Source: Neostapfia colusana (taxonomy: Eukaryota; Streptophyta; Magnoliopsida; Poales; Poaceae). Taken from it: a stretch of DNA of 64,000 bases. Every line of letters begins with the position of its first letter. Positions within the stretch are counted from its first letter, which is position 1. The translations under genes were made by a program, and so were the position numbers. Positions 45,632 through 57,066 of the stretch are shown piece after piece. Where the stretch lies: assembly GCA_030760725.1 (NCBI GenBank), contig JASWHV010000011.1, positions 10,999,501 to 11,063,500 of the forward strand, written 5' to 3'. The notes under the pieces were generated by a model. The model did not search any database and was not told where the DNA came from. It was given only the letters and a program-made list of their open reading frames with translations.

Positions 45632-46137
45632 TATTAGAAATAATCTTGACGTGTGAATCAGTTTATTAGTGTGTTGTGTGGGTTTATTAGCAGGTGGTTA
45701 GCACGATCAGATATCTAGGCAGGCTGTTAGATGCATGCGTCAGTACTGGATGCACTGCCGAGTAGGTGGAGGTTGTTAGCTGCATGGCTCTAGGTTGTTT
45801 GCCAACTAATGCGCGTGAGTTTCGTACGCATACGTCGTGCACTGCATGCAAGCGAAGAAAGCGGGCAGGCGACGCCGAGTCTTGTTTAGATGGAGCAACG
45901 GATGTTGCTGCATGTTTGTGCGGGTCGTATACGGCAGCGTGGAGTTTGTTGAGGTGCATGTATGCCAGCAGCCGGATCATACGGATCGTGAGAAGGTAAC
46001 CGGAAGAAGTGTGTGGCTCAGGCCTATAAAATACACATGTACTACCTGTTTGGAATGAGCTGAGTGGAATAAAAGAGAAGAAAAACATAGTTTCCTCGTG
46101 TTCTTGTGGGATTGTTCATCAATCCTCAGTTCCAACA
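45632..46137 (+). mobile_element. 5' LTR of element E
   Basis: 506 bp. A TATAAAATAC motif at about 46024-46033 is a plausible TATA box. The second copy (57659-58161) has TATAAAACAC at the same place. Confidence 0.88.
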
Positions 46138-46140
46138 ATT

Positions 46141-46162
46141 GGTATTGGTATCCAGAGCCAGA
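46141..46162 (+). other. Primer-binding site of element E
   Basis: TTGGTATCCAGAGCCAGAG follows the LTR end after a few bases. It resembles the initiator-methionine tRNA complement with one inserted base. Confidence 0.7.
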
Positions 46163-46169
46163 GATTGAG

Positions 46170-47002
46170 ATGGCGACCCCACCACCAAAGATTGGCTCCT
46201 CGATGGCGACGAATTCCCGTGAAATTGTTGCGATGAAGCATGTCGCACACAGTTCCTCAGCGGTGGAATTGCCGTTCCTGACAAAGACCAATTACCATGA
46301 GTGGTCGTTGCTAATGAGGGTCATCCTAGAGGCTTTAGGCCTGTGGGGTGCCATCAAGAAGGTCGTTGTCAATCAAAGTGAATACCGCCTCGCGCTGTCC
46401 GCAATTTTGCGTGGACTGCCAGCAGAGCTGAAAGTGCCGATGGCGGAGAAGAAGACCATGTTCGAGGCATGGGTTGCGATTAGGAGGATGCGTATGGGCG
46501 ATGAGCGCGTGAAGGAGGCCAATGCCCAGCAACTCATGAAGCAATTTGAGATGATTGGCTTCACCGACGGTGAGTCCGTGGATGACTTTGTGGTGAGAGT
46601 TACTAGAATTGCAGGAAATTTGCGCGAATTGGGAGTAAGAATCAATGAAAATTGATTGGTAAGGAATATTATGCGTGTGCTCCCGCCGAGGTTCAACCAA
46701 ATTGCATGTGCAATTGAGATGTTAATCGACCTCAATTACATGACAACAAAAGAACTCATCGGTCGACTTCGAACTGCCGAAGATCACATCAATATCGAGG
46801 CAGCAGCGGACCACGTCGGGCAACTGATGCTCACTGAGGAGCAGTGGCAGGTACGGCGATGTCAACGCTGGAAAGATCAACGATGGCAATTCAAGAATCG
46901 ATCGCAGGAAGGTGATGAACGTCGCAACGGCGGAAGAGGCGGAGAACGTAGTGAAGAGGACTCCGACGATAACGGCAGCACAATTTCAGGGAGAAGCGGG
47001 CG
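46170..47002 (+). pseudogene. Gag of element E, N-terminal part
   Basis: The first ATG after the primer-binding site starts MATPPPKIGSSMATN. The copia gag domain follows: LPFLTKTNYHEWSLLMRV, RGLPAELKVPMAEKKT, AWVAIRRMRMGDERVKEA and QFEMIGFTDGESVDDFVVRV. One in-frame TGA at 46653-46655 interrupts it. The basic, glycine-rich tail (RNGGRGGERSEED) is cut by element D at 47002. It is homologous to gag G at 59916-61082. Gag proteins form particles; here it could only support a non-autonomous element. Confidence 0.87.
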
Positions 47003-47338
47003 TATGACACCCGGTTCCGAAAATAGAACCAAGTGAATACATATGTGTGCCCCAGGATGTTCATCACACATACATATGTATTCCACAAACTGAATTCAGA
47101 ATATAACCACGAATAAATAGAGTTTAAGTACTTTATTACAATGACACAATGTCTCACTCATGAATATATAACTTATTCTTGCAGCGGGAAAGTCTAAACA
47201 ACAGCGGAAAATGGCTAAGATAGCAGGCTCGAACTTCAACTCCACAGGCATGTTGACGGTAGTGCGCACGCCTAGTACTCCACATGGTCCTCAAAGTATT
47301 CTTCACCTGTAGCTGATGTATACGTGGTAATGCAAGGG

Positions 47339-47357
47339 TGAGTACATGTCGTACTCA
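47339..47357 (-). other. Conserved hairpin near the 3' end of LTR D (left copy)
   Basis: TGAGTAC ATGTC GTACTCA, 336 bp from the LTR 3' end. The right copy (54877-54895) has the same arms with a loop ATGTT. Confidence 0.8.
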
Positions 47358-49148
47358 GCAAGTACAGGAAAAGTATGACATGTAGCTAACAACAAGGTAG
47401 GGAATAAAAAGGCTCATTGCAGCAAGCAAATTTTATTTCACAAACATGGTAAAAACAGCAACTATTTCTATGTGAGTTTAATCCCAATATAACCAAGTAA
47501 AACAGCAATATTCCTTCACCATAATTCTCCATTTGTCAAGTTTCAACCAGCCATTAATCTTTCTCAAGTTCATCTCATGCTCATAAATATTCATAACCAT
47601 CTCATATTCATATAACCGAAACAAAACTCATTGTTATGACTCAAAACAGTCCCAAAACCAATCCCAATGACCATACCCAAATATACATCCCAAGTTTTGC
47701 CTCTAATCATGATAGTTTTACACTCTGCAAAGGTGGCACCACTTTACCGACAAGTTTGTGATTTCGTCACAAGGCGACTAGAGAAACCTCCATTATACCA
47801 GTACACAACCGTCGGTGTATGTGCAAGAGATCACAAAATAGCCTTTACAAAGGGGTTACTAGTATGTACAGACCCACTGAGGTCTCACCAGCAGGCTCGA
47901 ATCTCCATTCTCCCACCAACGGGCCCCCTCTTGTGCCATGCAGTTCCCAGGGCTGTCCCTCTCCACTCCCATTTCCCGTGCCATCCAACGGTCCATAACA
48001 AGCTAGCAACACAACTAATTAGTCAGCTAAGCCGCACCCATATTTGGCCTTGTGGTGGCACTGTTTTCCTGGCATGTGCTCGCATGAACCAGTCCTTAGA
48101 TCTACAGCAAGCAAGCCACCATCTCATTCAGCAACATCCACGAACCAAGCTTGCCTAGATCTCCCGGATTCCATGCTCATTAATATCATCATAAAGTTCA
48201 CATCATCATTATTCATATGAGTGCAGTAGCTAACCATGTTTTATTTCTGCTTCCCGTATCCCGTAAGTTAAGCGAAGCAAAAAGATAAAACGACCATACC
48301 CGACTCATCAACTTTCCCGGTGACAAGGATGGTTAACAAAACTAGTAAACTCCTATAAAATGGTATCCCATCAAGTTGACTCAAGCATACGAGTTTTCAT
48401 AAACAAAACAGTTTCAAAACATTGGATCAATATGGTCAAGGGGCACTTGCCTTGCTCCCGTGGTTCGTGTTGCTCAAGTGTCACAAAATCTTGGTGCTGT
48501 AGTTCCTCGTAGACGGCCTCTTGAGCTTGTCCTTCTACTCACGACCATGCACATACAAAATTTACAGCAATCAATCATCATGCATAAACTTTACTCAAGA
48601 TGCAATATGGTAGATGAATGCAAATCCTATAGTGCAGTTTTATTAAATCAGTTTATATGTGTTCTTGCATGTTTTAATGGGCCTTCATGAGATTTTATGA
48701 TGAACAATGGTGTAGGGATCAAGTGCGGACATGGTGATGATCTTGACACAAGATATAGATCAACTCCACCATCAAAAATCGATTAAAACATGATCTTTCC
48801 ACACGCAAAAGTTTCTGCTCGAAGGGGACGAAGAAAACGGATGCGTAGAAACGGCGGCGCCGTCGTAAGATGGGTAATGAAGACCTACCTCACTTCCTCC
48901 TTGTGGCAGGGTCTTTCTCCTAGCAACGACAGCAGCGGGGGATTTTTCTATGGAGAATTATGGTAGGGCAGATCTTCGGGCTTCTTCTCCGGCGACGGCG
49001 AGGCGTGACGGGGCTCGATGGCGGCCAAATTCCGGCAAGGGGGGTAACTCGGTGACTTGGGAGCAAGGAAGGGGGCTTGGCAGTAGGGGGACGACCAAAA
49101 GAGAGAGGGGTGTGATCAGGGGGTGGGGGTTATATTTATAAGGGGTAA

Positions 49149-49437
49149 AAAGAGTCCTAGGGGTGGAAACAAAGAGTCCTAGAAGTATGGGACTCAACCA
49201 AAGAGTCCTAGGGATGGAAACAAAGAGTCCTATAAGTATGGGACTCAACCAAAGAGTCCTAGGGGTGGAAACAAAGAGTCCTAGAGCTAGGAGACTCAAC
49301 CCAAAGTTCTAGGGGTGAGGGACAAAGAGTCCTAGAGGTGGGGGACTTAACCAAAGAGTCCTAAAGGTGGGGGACTTAACCAAAGAGTCCTAGAGGTGAA
49401 GGACTTCACCAAAGAGTCCTAGAGATGGGGGACTAGG
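49149..49437 (-). repeat. AAGAGTCCTA tandem repeats in U3 of the element D 3' LTR
   Basis: About ten units contain AAAGAGTCCTAGxGGTGG followed by either AAAC or GACTxAACC. Early units alternate 22 and 29 bp, giving a 51-bp period. They begin only about 10 bp upstream of the TATA box for minus-strand transcription. The matching array in the 5' LTR is 56730-57066. Confidence 0.88.
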
Positions 49438-49639
49438 GCTCCCCCCTCAAGGGCTGCGGCCAAGGGGTCTCCCCCCTAATTTGGTGCGGCCAATTTGGGG
49501 GAAAATTCCCCCCAAATGTTGGGGAAATTCCCCTGAGGGGAATTTTGGCGAATTTGGGGAAAATCAGGAAAAATTAGGAAGAATTTGGGGATTTTTGGGA
49601 AGGGGGAAATTTGGTGGAAAAATTGGGGTGGCTCGATTT

Positions 49640-49800
49640 GGCTATTTTATCTTCATTACTCTCCATTTCTATGTTCCTTTCTCCAATTCTATATTCCCTT
49701 TTTCCATTTCTATATTCCCTTCTCCATTTCTATGGTTCTTTCTCCATTTCTATGGTTCTTTGTCCATTTCTATGGTTCTTTCTCCATTTCTACTTCTTTT
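49640..49800 (-). repeat. TTTCTCCATTTCTATGGTTC short tandem repeats in LTR D
   Basis: About seven units of 18-21 bp near the U3 end of the LTR. They recur at about 57285-57410 in the 5' LTR. Confidence 0.8.
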
Positions 49801-49865
49801 CAAATACTTCTCTACATGAAAAATGTATGCAATGCATGGTAGTGAAATTTGAGGGTGTTACAAAC

Positions 49866-49884
49866 CTACCCCCCCTTAAAATGA
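49866..49884 (-). other. Polypurine tract of element D
   Basis: Read on the minus strand, TTTTAAGGGGGGGTAGG adjoins the 3' LTR start. Confidence 0.8.
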
Positions 49885-50013
49885 ATCTCGCCCTCGAGAT
49901 TCGATAGAGTGGAAAAAAGATGAGGGAATTCTACCTTGAGATCTTCCTCACGTTCCCATGTAGTTTCGGCATCCGTGTGATGGCTCCATTGTACCTTGCA
50001 CCAACGGATCACT

Positions 50014-51046
50014 TTATTCCTCGTGACCCCTTTCCTTTACGTCCAATATTTTGACGGGGTGTTCTGCGTAAGTCAGGTCCTCTTCAAGCTCTAGCTCATC
50101 CATCGATACTTGTTCTTCCGATACTCTTAGGCACTTCTTGAGCTGGGATACGTGAAATACGTCGTCCACATCGTAGAGGTGCATTGGCAGCTCTAGTTGA
50201 TAGGCTACCTCTCCTCGCTTGCCCAAAATCTTGAATGGCCCGATGTAGCGAGGTGCTAACTTGCCTTTGATGTTGAACTATCGTTGGCCTCGGATAGGTG
50301 ACACCTTAAGATACATGAAGTCTCCAACTTCGAAGGTCAATCTTCTTTACTTATTGTCCGCATAACCCTTTTGACGTGACTGAGCGGCCTTCAAGTTTTC
50401 ACGTATCGTTTGGACTTTCTTTTCGGCGTCTTGCAGCACTTTAGGTCCGAATACTTGGCTTTCTCCGGTCTCATTCCAGAACAGCGGCGTTCTACAGCGT
50501 CTACCATACAATGCTTTGAAAGGTGACATCTTCAAGCTGGCTTGGTAACTGTTGTTGTATGAGAATTCAGCATACGGCAAGCGCTTATCCCAACTACGCC
50601 CATGTTTCAAGGCTCAAGCACTCAACATGTATTCCAAAATCTAATTTGTCCTCTCAGTTTGCCCGTCGGTTTGCGGGTGATATGCGGAGATGAAATTCAG
50701 CCGTGTACCCATGGCTTCATGCAGCTTCTTCCAGAACCTAGAGGGAAATTGAGAACCTCGATCTGAAACTATCCTCTTTGGAACTCCATAGCGACACACG
50801 ATTTGATTCATATAGAGATCGGCTAGTTGTGCGATGGTGTACTTGGTTCTCACAGGAAGGAAATGGGTTGTTTTCGTCAATCCGTCCACGATAACCCAAA
50901 TGGAGTCGTAGCTGGACTGAGTACGTGGCAATCCAACTATGAGATCCATGCTGATGTATTCCCACTTCCACTAGGGAACTTTTAATGGCTGCAACAATAC
51001 AGCAGGTCTTTGATGTGCAGCCTTCACTCATTGGCACGTGTCGCAT
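50014..51046 (-). pseudogene. Element D integrase (decayed)
   Basis: Fragments in several frames show DLIVGLPRTQSSYDSIWVIV, RIVSDRGSQF, YHPQTDGQTERTN, SYQASLKMSPFKALYGRR and VFHVSQLKKCLR. Stops lie at 50641 and around 50340-50350. The chromodomain frame breaks at about 50035 (VKERGHEE-stop). The remaining chromodomain can be followed only in a shifted frame at 49930-50035. Confidence 0.85.
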
Positions 51047-51267
51047 AGGGTAACATATTTAGTGATGTCCCTTTTTATACCATCCCACCAATAGCATGTT
51101 TTCAGGTCCTTGTACATCTTTGTACATCTGGGGTGTATGGAATAAGGTGATTCATGTGCCTCCTTTAGTATCGTGTCACGGATGTGCTTCACGTTAGGCA
51201 CACAAATCCTTTTCCCTAACCAAAGCGTGCCTTTCTCGTCTTCCTTGAAATCCTTTTCTATGTCTTG

Positions 51268-52344
51268 TCAGATTCTTTCCTTGATCTCCTTGATTTTCTC
51301 ATCCGTTGTTTGGCCATCTCGTATCTCTTGTTCCAGCGTTGAGTTCAGTTCTATCACCTCCATCTCGTTCAAGAATCTGAGATGCAACCGTTTGAACTCC
51401 TTACGCAGCTCGGGTGGCAGCTCCCAAAACATGAGCTGGCGATATGCTCCTTTTCGGCTCAATGCATCAGCTACTACATTGGCCTTTCCGGGGTGATAGT
51501 TGATTCCAAAATTATAATCCTTGATGAGTTCCAACCATCGATGTTGCCTCAAATTCCAATCCGTTTGCGTGAATATATACTTGAGGCTTTTGTGATCCGT
51601 GTATATCTCACATCGGTGACCGAGGATGTAATGCCTCCAAATCTTCAAGGCATGTACTACGGCTACAAGTTCCAGGTCACGTGTGGGGTAATCCAGCTCA
51701 TGTTTCTTTAATTGCCTCGATGCATAGGCTACCACTTGGCCTCCTTGCATAAGCACACATCTGAGCCCTTGTCTTGATGCGTCACAATATATATCGAAGC
51801 TCTTGCTCACATCCGGCAATACCAAAACCGGCGCTGTTGTTAATCTCTTCTTTAGCTCCTCAAAGCTGTCTTGACACACTTGTGTCCACTGAAATGCTTT
51901 TCCTTTCATCAGCAATTCAGTCATAGGCTTCGCTATTTTGGAGAAATCCTTGATGAACCGGCGGTAGTATCTAGCCATCCCAAGAAAACTCCGAATATCT
52001 CTCACATTCTGCGGTTGGTTCCACTTCAAAACATCTCCCACTTTTCCGGGATCAACCGATACTCCTCCTTCGGATATGATGTGTCCTAGGAACGATATCT
52101 CCTTTAGCCAAAATTGACAATTGCTGAACTTAGCATACAATTGATGCTCTCGCAGTTTCTGCAACATCAACCTCAAGTGTTCTTCATGTTCTTCCTCGCT
52201 TTTCGAATACACCATGATGTCGTCGATGAAAACCACGACGAACTTGTCCAAGTACTCCATGAAGACCTTATTCATGAGGTACATAAAGTATGTGGGTGCA
52301 TTTGTCAACCCAAATGACATAACGGTATTAATCATACGAACCAT
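51268..52344 (-). pseudogene. Element D reverse transcriptase C-terminal half and RNase H
   Basis: A 358-codon frame with SFGLTNAPTYFMY, the intact VVFIDDIMVY box, RNase H (DIYCDASRQGLRCVLMQ, YTDHKSLKYIF) and the start of the spacer to integrase. It is the longest surviving frame of element D. Confidence 0.9.
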
Positions 52345-52948
52345 ACCGTGTTCTAAATGCAGTCTTGGGTATGTTGGAGGGCTTAATCTTCAGTTGTAAG
52401 TATCCCAACCGAAGATCAATCTTGGAGAAAATTTGGGCACCTTTCATTTGATCGAATAGGTCCTCTATACAGGGCAACGGGTATTTATTCTTGATCGTCA
52501 CTTCATTGAGAGACCTATAGTACACACACATCCTTTGGGTTCCATCTTTCTTGTCCACGAAGAGCACGGGGGCTCCCCACGGTGACGAGCTTGGGCGTAT
52601 AAAACCCTTATCTAGCTACTCCTGAATTTGTTTCTTGAGCTTCACTAATTCATTATTAGGCATCCTATATGGCCTCTTCGCTATAGGTGCAGTTCCGGGT
52701 ACTAAATCAATGGTAAATTCAATGTCCCGATCATGTGGCATACCTGGAAGTTCTTTCGGGAACACATCTGAATATTCTTGAACCACCGGAATGCTTTCCA
52801 ATTTTACTTCTTCGATGTGGTTCAGCACTGCTTTCTCCATTGCAGGTTGGGCTGCCTCGAACTGAATACGAGTATCGTGCTCACTCGTCAACTGCACGAT
52901 CCTCTTAGCACATTGAATCACTCTGTTGTGCTTGCTTAACCAGTCCAT
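52328..52948 (-). pseudogene. Element D protease end and reverse transcriptase N-terminus
   Basis: It starts at MDWLSKHNRVIQ, passes the PGMPHDRDIEFTIDLVPGTA linker and reaches reverse transcriptase (DGTQRMCVYYRSLNEV, FSKIDLRLGYLQLKI). There is a stop at 52616-52618 and a frame change near 52330. The DYRSLN motif reads YYRSLN. Just upstream, at 53000-53035, the sequence jumps to the leader, so the protease active site and all of gag are missing. Confidence 0.88.
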
Positions 52949-53035
52949 TCCAAGTATTATGTCAATCCCTTAGGAATCCAAGACAATAAGGTTGGCAAGA
53001 AAGTCTATCCCCTTATTTTAATGCCTACTCTTGGA

Positions 53036-53339
53036 ATAGAATTCAGAATTGAAAGAAGCGATTTTCCAACTATATGCATCAAGGTGTATGAACTAAGCAA
53101 CTTCTTTCATTAATATCAGCCTATATGAGGATGTGAACAAGTACCGAAGCATCTCACATCTTTCCACTATGTGTGAATGTGGACATTCACCGAAACGTCT
53201 CACAACTCGCACCAAGCCCACAAACACAAGCAATCATAGTTCAGCACACCACTCCTATTCAAGCTACCACGAACTAAGCGTTTTTATTCAACTTTATTCA
53301 ATGGGAAACCTATACTTAATCGTGAGAACCGGTGCTGTT
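53036..53339 (-). other. Element D leader, part next to the gag deletion
   Basis: It contains the ACTATATGCATCAAGGTG block (53069-53086) and the CATTAAT...GATGTGAACAAG block that precede gag in B and C. The deletion joins this leader to the protease/reverse transcriptase linker. Confidence 0.75.
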
Positions 53340-54276
53340 CCCGCCGTGTAACGGGAATGGTCCATACATGGGTGCACGCCATGGTGAGTTGGCTGTCCAT
53401 GTAGGGATAGATGATGCTGGTGCTCCATTTGCTTCCGCGTTGGCACGAGTCTCCTCTTGTTTTTCCAACAAGTACAGCTTCTTGCGGAGGTAACGGATCT
53501 CTTCTTGTGCGCTTGCATAGCGGTTTCCTAACTCCACGAGCAAGCTCTGAGACTTATCAGCAGCTTGTGGGTTGGAAAGAACTCCTCCATAGGGTCCAAT
53601 GATCTCCCTTGTACCACTCTTCTGAGACGGGTGCAGCCCAAAAGTAGTGTTCTCAAGCTGCTAACGGAAGGCGTAGCAAAGTCCGGTGAGTGCATCACAT
53701 GCAGCATCATCGATAGCTTCTGCCCTTGTATCTCTTAATGTGGGTGCAAAGTGCCGTGTGACAACCCTACCATTAGATAGGATGGTTACTTTAGCCTTCC
53801 ACTCTTCATGTACGAGACGAGAGACTTTCTTGAGAAGATATTCCGGGTATAAGCTGCAGCAATCCAGAAATTCTTTGAGCTCCATGGATATGTGTCCTCC
53901 TTCCATTTCGTTGGACCGGAATTCTTGAACTGAACGGTTGGCCCGTTAATCACCTTCATTCTCGGCCTCAGAAAGGGGTGGCTCCTCTTCGGATTCATCT
54001 CTTCCCGACATAGCTTCATGAAACTCCATGGGGTGTAAGCCGCGTGAAAGTCCTCCTAAGGCGCGTACCAGTGCCATTCTTGTGGATCATCTTCCATGTC
54101 GTCTTCGAATGGTTCTAACTCCTCCGGGTCCTCTTCCTCATGCATAGAGATATTGACTTCATCTTCATCAAGAGGTTCCATCTTCACCTCTTCCGACACC
54201 TCAATGGGGTTAAGTGCACTTCCAAGTGGTGGTGGACGAGTTCTCATGTGTGATGTGCTCCTAGTGACCGGCATCT
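53316..54276 (-). pseudogene. Extra ORF of element D, between primer-binding site and gag position
   Basis: A decayed reading frame of about 310 codons in the sense of the element. It starts MPVTRSTSHMRTR (near 54275), followed by a strongly acidic region (MEPLDEDEVNISMHEEED, then FEDDMEDD). A TAG lies at 54056-54058 and a frameshift follows. A middle domain (53906-53664) contains EFLDCCSLYPEYLLKK, EEWKAKVTILSNGRVVTRHF and AEAIDDAACDALTGL. After a TAG at 53661-53663 comes a coiled-coil-like segment (SAQEEIRYLRKKLYLLEKQE), ending in a TAA at 53316-53318. I recognise no family with confidence. The strand-strand-helix order with AIDDAACDALTGL loosely recalls a double-stranded-RNA-binding fold, but the basic residues expected there are absent. 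B and C lack it. Confidence 0.65.
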
Positions 54277-54524
54277 CTAAATAAGACATGAGAATGTTTA
54301 GAGAAGAAGGAAATAACTCCAAAACTTCAGAAGCTATGAAGCAAGAAAGCAAAAAGTGTTGCTGTCCAAAAGAAGAGAAAAAGAGGGATTGAAAATAGCA
54401 CTTTGCGGTGGCTGAATTGACAAGTAAAGTGCAGCAGTAAGAAATTTTCGAAAATAGCTGTTTAGAGGGGTGTTCCTATGTGTTTTATAGTGTCCATTCT
54501 ACCTAGCCTTGCGTCCTACGTCAA

Positions 54525-54543
54525 CATGGCTCTGATACCAATT
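54525..54543 (-). other. Primer-binding site of element D
   Basis: Read on the minus strand, ATTGGTATCAGAGCCATG adjoins the 5' LTR. It is the same type as in B and C. Confidence 0.85.
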
Positions 54544-54876
54544 TGTGACACCCGGTTCCGAAAATAGAACCAAGTGAATGCATGTGTGCCCAGGATGTTC
54601 ATCACACATACACATGTATTCCACAAACTGAATTTAGAAAAAAACCACGAATAAATAGAGTTTAAGTACTTTATTACAATGACTCATTGTCTCACTCATG
54701 AATATCTAACTTATTCTTTCAGCGGAAGACTCTAAACGACAGCGGAAAATGGCTAAGATAGCAGGCTCCAACTTTAACTCCACAGGCATGCTGACGGTAG
54801 TGCGCACGCCTAGTACTCCACATGGTCCTCAAAGTATTCTCCACCTATAGCTGATGTATATGTGGTAATGCAAGGG

Positions 54877-54895
54877 TGAGTACATGTTGTACTCA
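54877..54895 (-). other. Conserved hairpin near the 3' end of the element D 5' LTR
   Basis: TGAGTAC ATGTT GTACTCA: arms identical to the other copy, loop changed by one base. Confidence 0.8.
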
Positions 54896-56712
54896 GCAAG
54901 TGTGGAAAAAGTATGACATATAGCTAACAACAAGGTAGGGAATAAAAAGGCTCATTGCAGCAAGCAAATTTTATTTCACAAACATGATAAAAACATCAAC
55001 TATTTCTAAGTGAGTTTAATCCCAATATAACCAAGTGAAACAGCAATATTCCTTCACCATAATTCACCATTTGTCAAGTCTCAACCAGCCATTAATCTTT
55101 CTCAAGTTCATCTCAGCTCATAAATATTCATAACCATCTCATATTCATATAACCGAAACCAAACTCATTATTATGACTCGAAACAGTCCCAAAACCAATC
55201 TCAATGACCATACCCAAATATACATCCCAAGTTTCGCCTCTAATCATGGAAGTTGGACAGGTGCTTGTGACCGGAAACACGGCTATCATGATAGTTTTAC
55301 ACTCTGTAGAGGTTGCACCCCTTTACCCACAAGTTTGTGATTTCGTCACCCGTCAGCGACTAGAGAAACCTCCATTATACCAGTACACAACCGTCGGTGT
55401 ATGACCACAAGGTCACAAAATAGCCTTTACAAAGGGGTTACTAGTATGTACAGACCCACTGAGGTTTCACCGGCAGGCTCGAATCTCCATTCTCCCACCC
55501 ACGGGCCCCCTCTTGTGCCATGCAGTTCCCAGGGCAGTCCCTCTCCACTCCCATTCTCTGCGCCATCCAACGGTCCATAACAAGCTAGCAAGGCACCTAA
55601 TTAGTCAGCTAAGCCGCACCCATATTTGGCCTTGTGATGGCACTGTTTTCCTGGCATGTGCCCGCATGAACCGGTCCTTAGATCTACGGCAAGCAAATCA
55701 CCATCTCATTCAGCAACATCCACGAACCAAGCTTGCCTAGATCTCCCTGATTCCATGCTCATTAACATCATCATCAAGTTCTCATCACATTATTCATATG
55801 AGTGCAGTAGCTGACCATGTTTTATTTCTGCTTCCCGTATCCCGTAAGTTAAGCGAAGCAAAAAGGAAAAACGACCATACCCGACTCATCAACTTTCCCG
55901 GCGACAAGAATGCTTAACAAAACTAGTAAACTCCTATAAAATGGTGTCCCATCAAGTTGACTCAAGCATACAAGTTTTCGCAAACAAAACAGTTTCAAAT
56001 TATGGGATCAATATGTCAAGGGGCACTTGCCTTGCTCCTGTGGTTCATGTTGCTCAAGCGTCACGAAATCTTGGTGCTGTAGTTCCTCGTAGACGGCCTC
56101 TTGAGCTTGTCCTTCTACTCACGACCACGCACATACAAAATTTACAGCAATCAATCATCATGCACAAACTTTACCCAAGATTCAATAGGGTAGATGAATG
56201 CAAATCCTATAGTGCAGTTTTATTAAACCAGTTTGTACGTGTTCTTGCATGTTTTAATGGGCTTTCATGGGATTTTATGATGAACAAGGGTGTAATGATC
56301 AAGTGCAGACATGGTGATGATCTTGACACAAGATCTGGATCAACTACACCGTCAAAAATCGATCAAAACATGATATGTCCACACGCAAAAGTTTCTGCTC
56401 GAAGGGGGCGAAGAAAACGGATGCGTAGAAATGGCGGCTCCATCGTAAGATGGGTAATAAAGACCTACCTCACTTCCTCCTTGTGGAAGGTCCTTTCTCC
56501 TAGCAACGGCAGCAGCGGGGGATTTTTCTGTGGAAAATTATGGTAGGGCAGATCGTCGGGCTTCTTCTCCAGCGACAGCGGGGCGTGATGGGGCTCAACG
56601 GTGGCCAAATTCCGGAAAGGGGGGGGGACTCGGCGACTTGGCAGCAAGGAAGGGGGCTTGGTAGCAGGGGGGACGACCAAAAGAGAGAGGGGTGCGGCCA
56701 GAGGGTGGGGGT

Positions 56713-56722
56713 TATATTTATA
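56713..56722 (-). promoter_or_regulatory. TATA box of the element D 5' LTR
   Basis: Minus strand TATAAATATA, directly downstream of the AAGAGTCCTA array. The 3' LTR has it at 49131-49140. Confidence 0.7.
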
Positions 56723-56729
56723 AGGGGGA

Positions 56730-57066
56730 AAAAGTCCTAGGGGTGGAAACAAAGAGTCCTAGAAGTATGGGACTCAACCAAAGAGTCCTAGGGGTGGAAA
56801 CAAAGAGTCCTAGAAGTATGGGACTCAACCAAAGAGTCCTAGGGGTGGAAACAAAGAGTCCTAGAAGTATGGGACTCAACCAAAGAGTCCTAGAGATGGA
56901 AACAAAGAGTCCTAGAGGTAGGGGACTAAACCAAAGAGTCCTAGGGTGGGGGGCAAAGAGTCCTAGAGGTGGCGGACTTAACCAAAGAGTCATAAAGGTG
57001 GGGGACTTAACCGAAGAGTCCTAGAGGTGGGGGACTTCACCAAAGAGTCCTAGAGGTGGGGGACTA
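56730..57066 (-). repeat. AAGAGTCCTA tandem repeats in U3 of the element D 5' LTR
   Basis: About eleven units with the same alternating layout as 49149-49437. The first three 51-bp blocks are nearly identical to each other. Confidence 0.88.

Larger units (their letters stand above)
47003..49862 (-). mobile_element. 3' LTR of element D
   Basis: In + coordinates it runs from TATGACACCCGG (second base mutated) to GGGTGTTACA. It contains the hairpin (47339-47357), the TATA box (49131-49140) and the AAGAGTCCTA repeats (49149-49437). Confidence 0.92.

Noticed and set aside
45687..46088. 133-codon minus-strand frame, repeated at 57714-58112
   Set aside because: It is inside both LTRs of element E and antisense to it; no domain.
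49149..49437. Regular repeat with spacers, CRISPR-like at first sight
   Set aside because: The units run head to tail without unique spacers, lie in an LTR and recur in its partner. The window is a plant genome.
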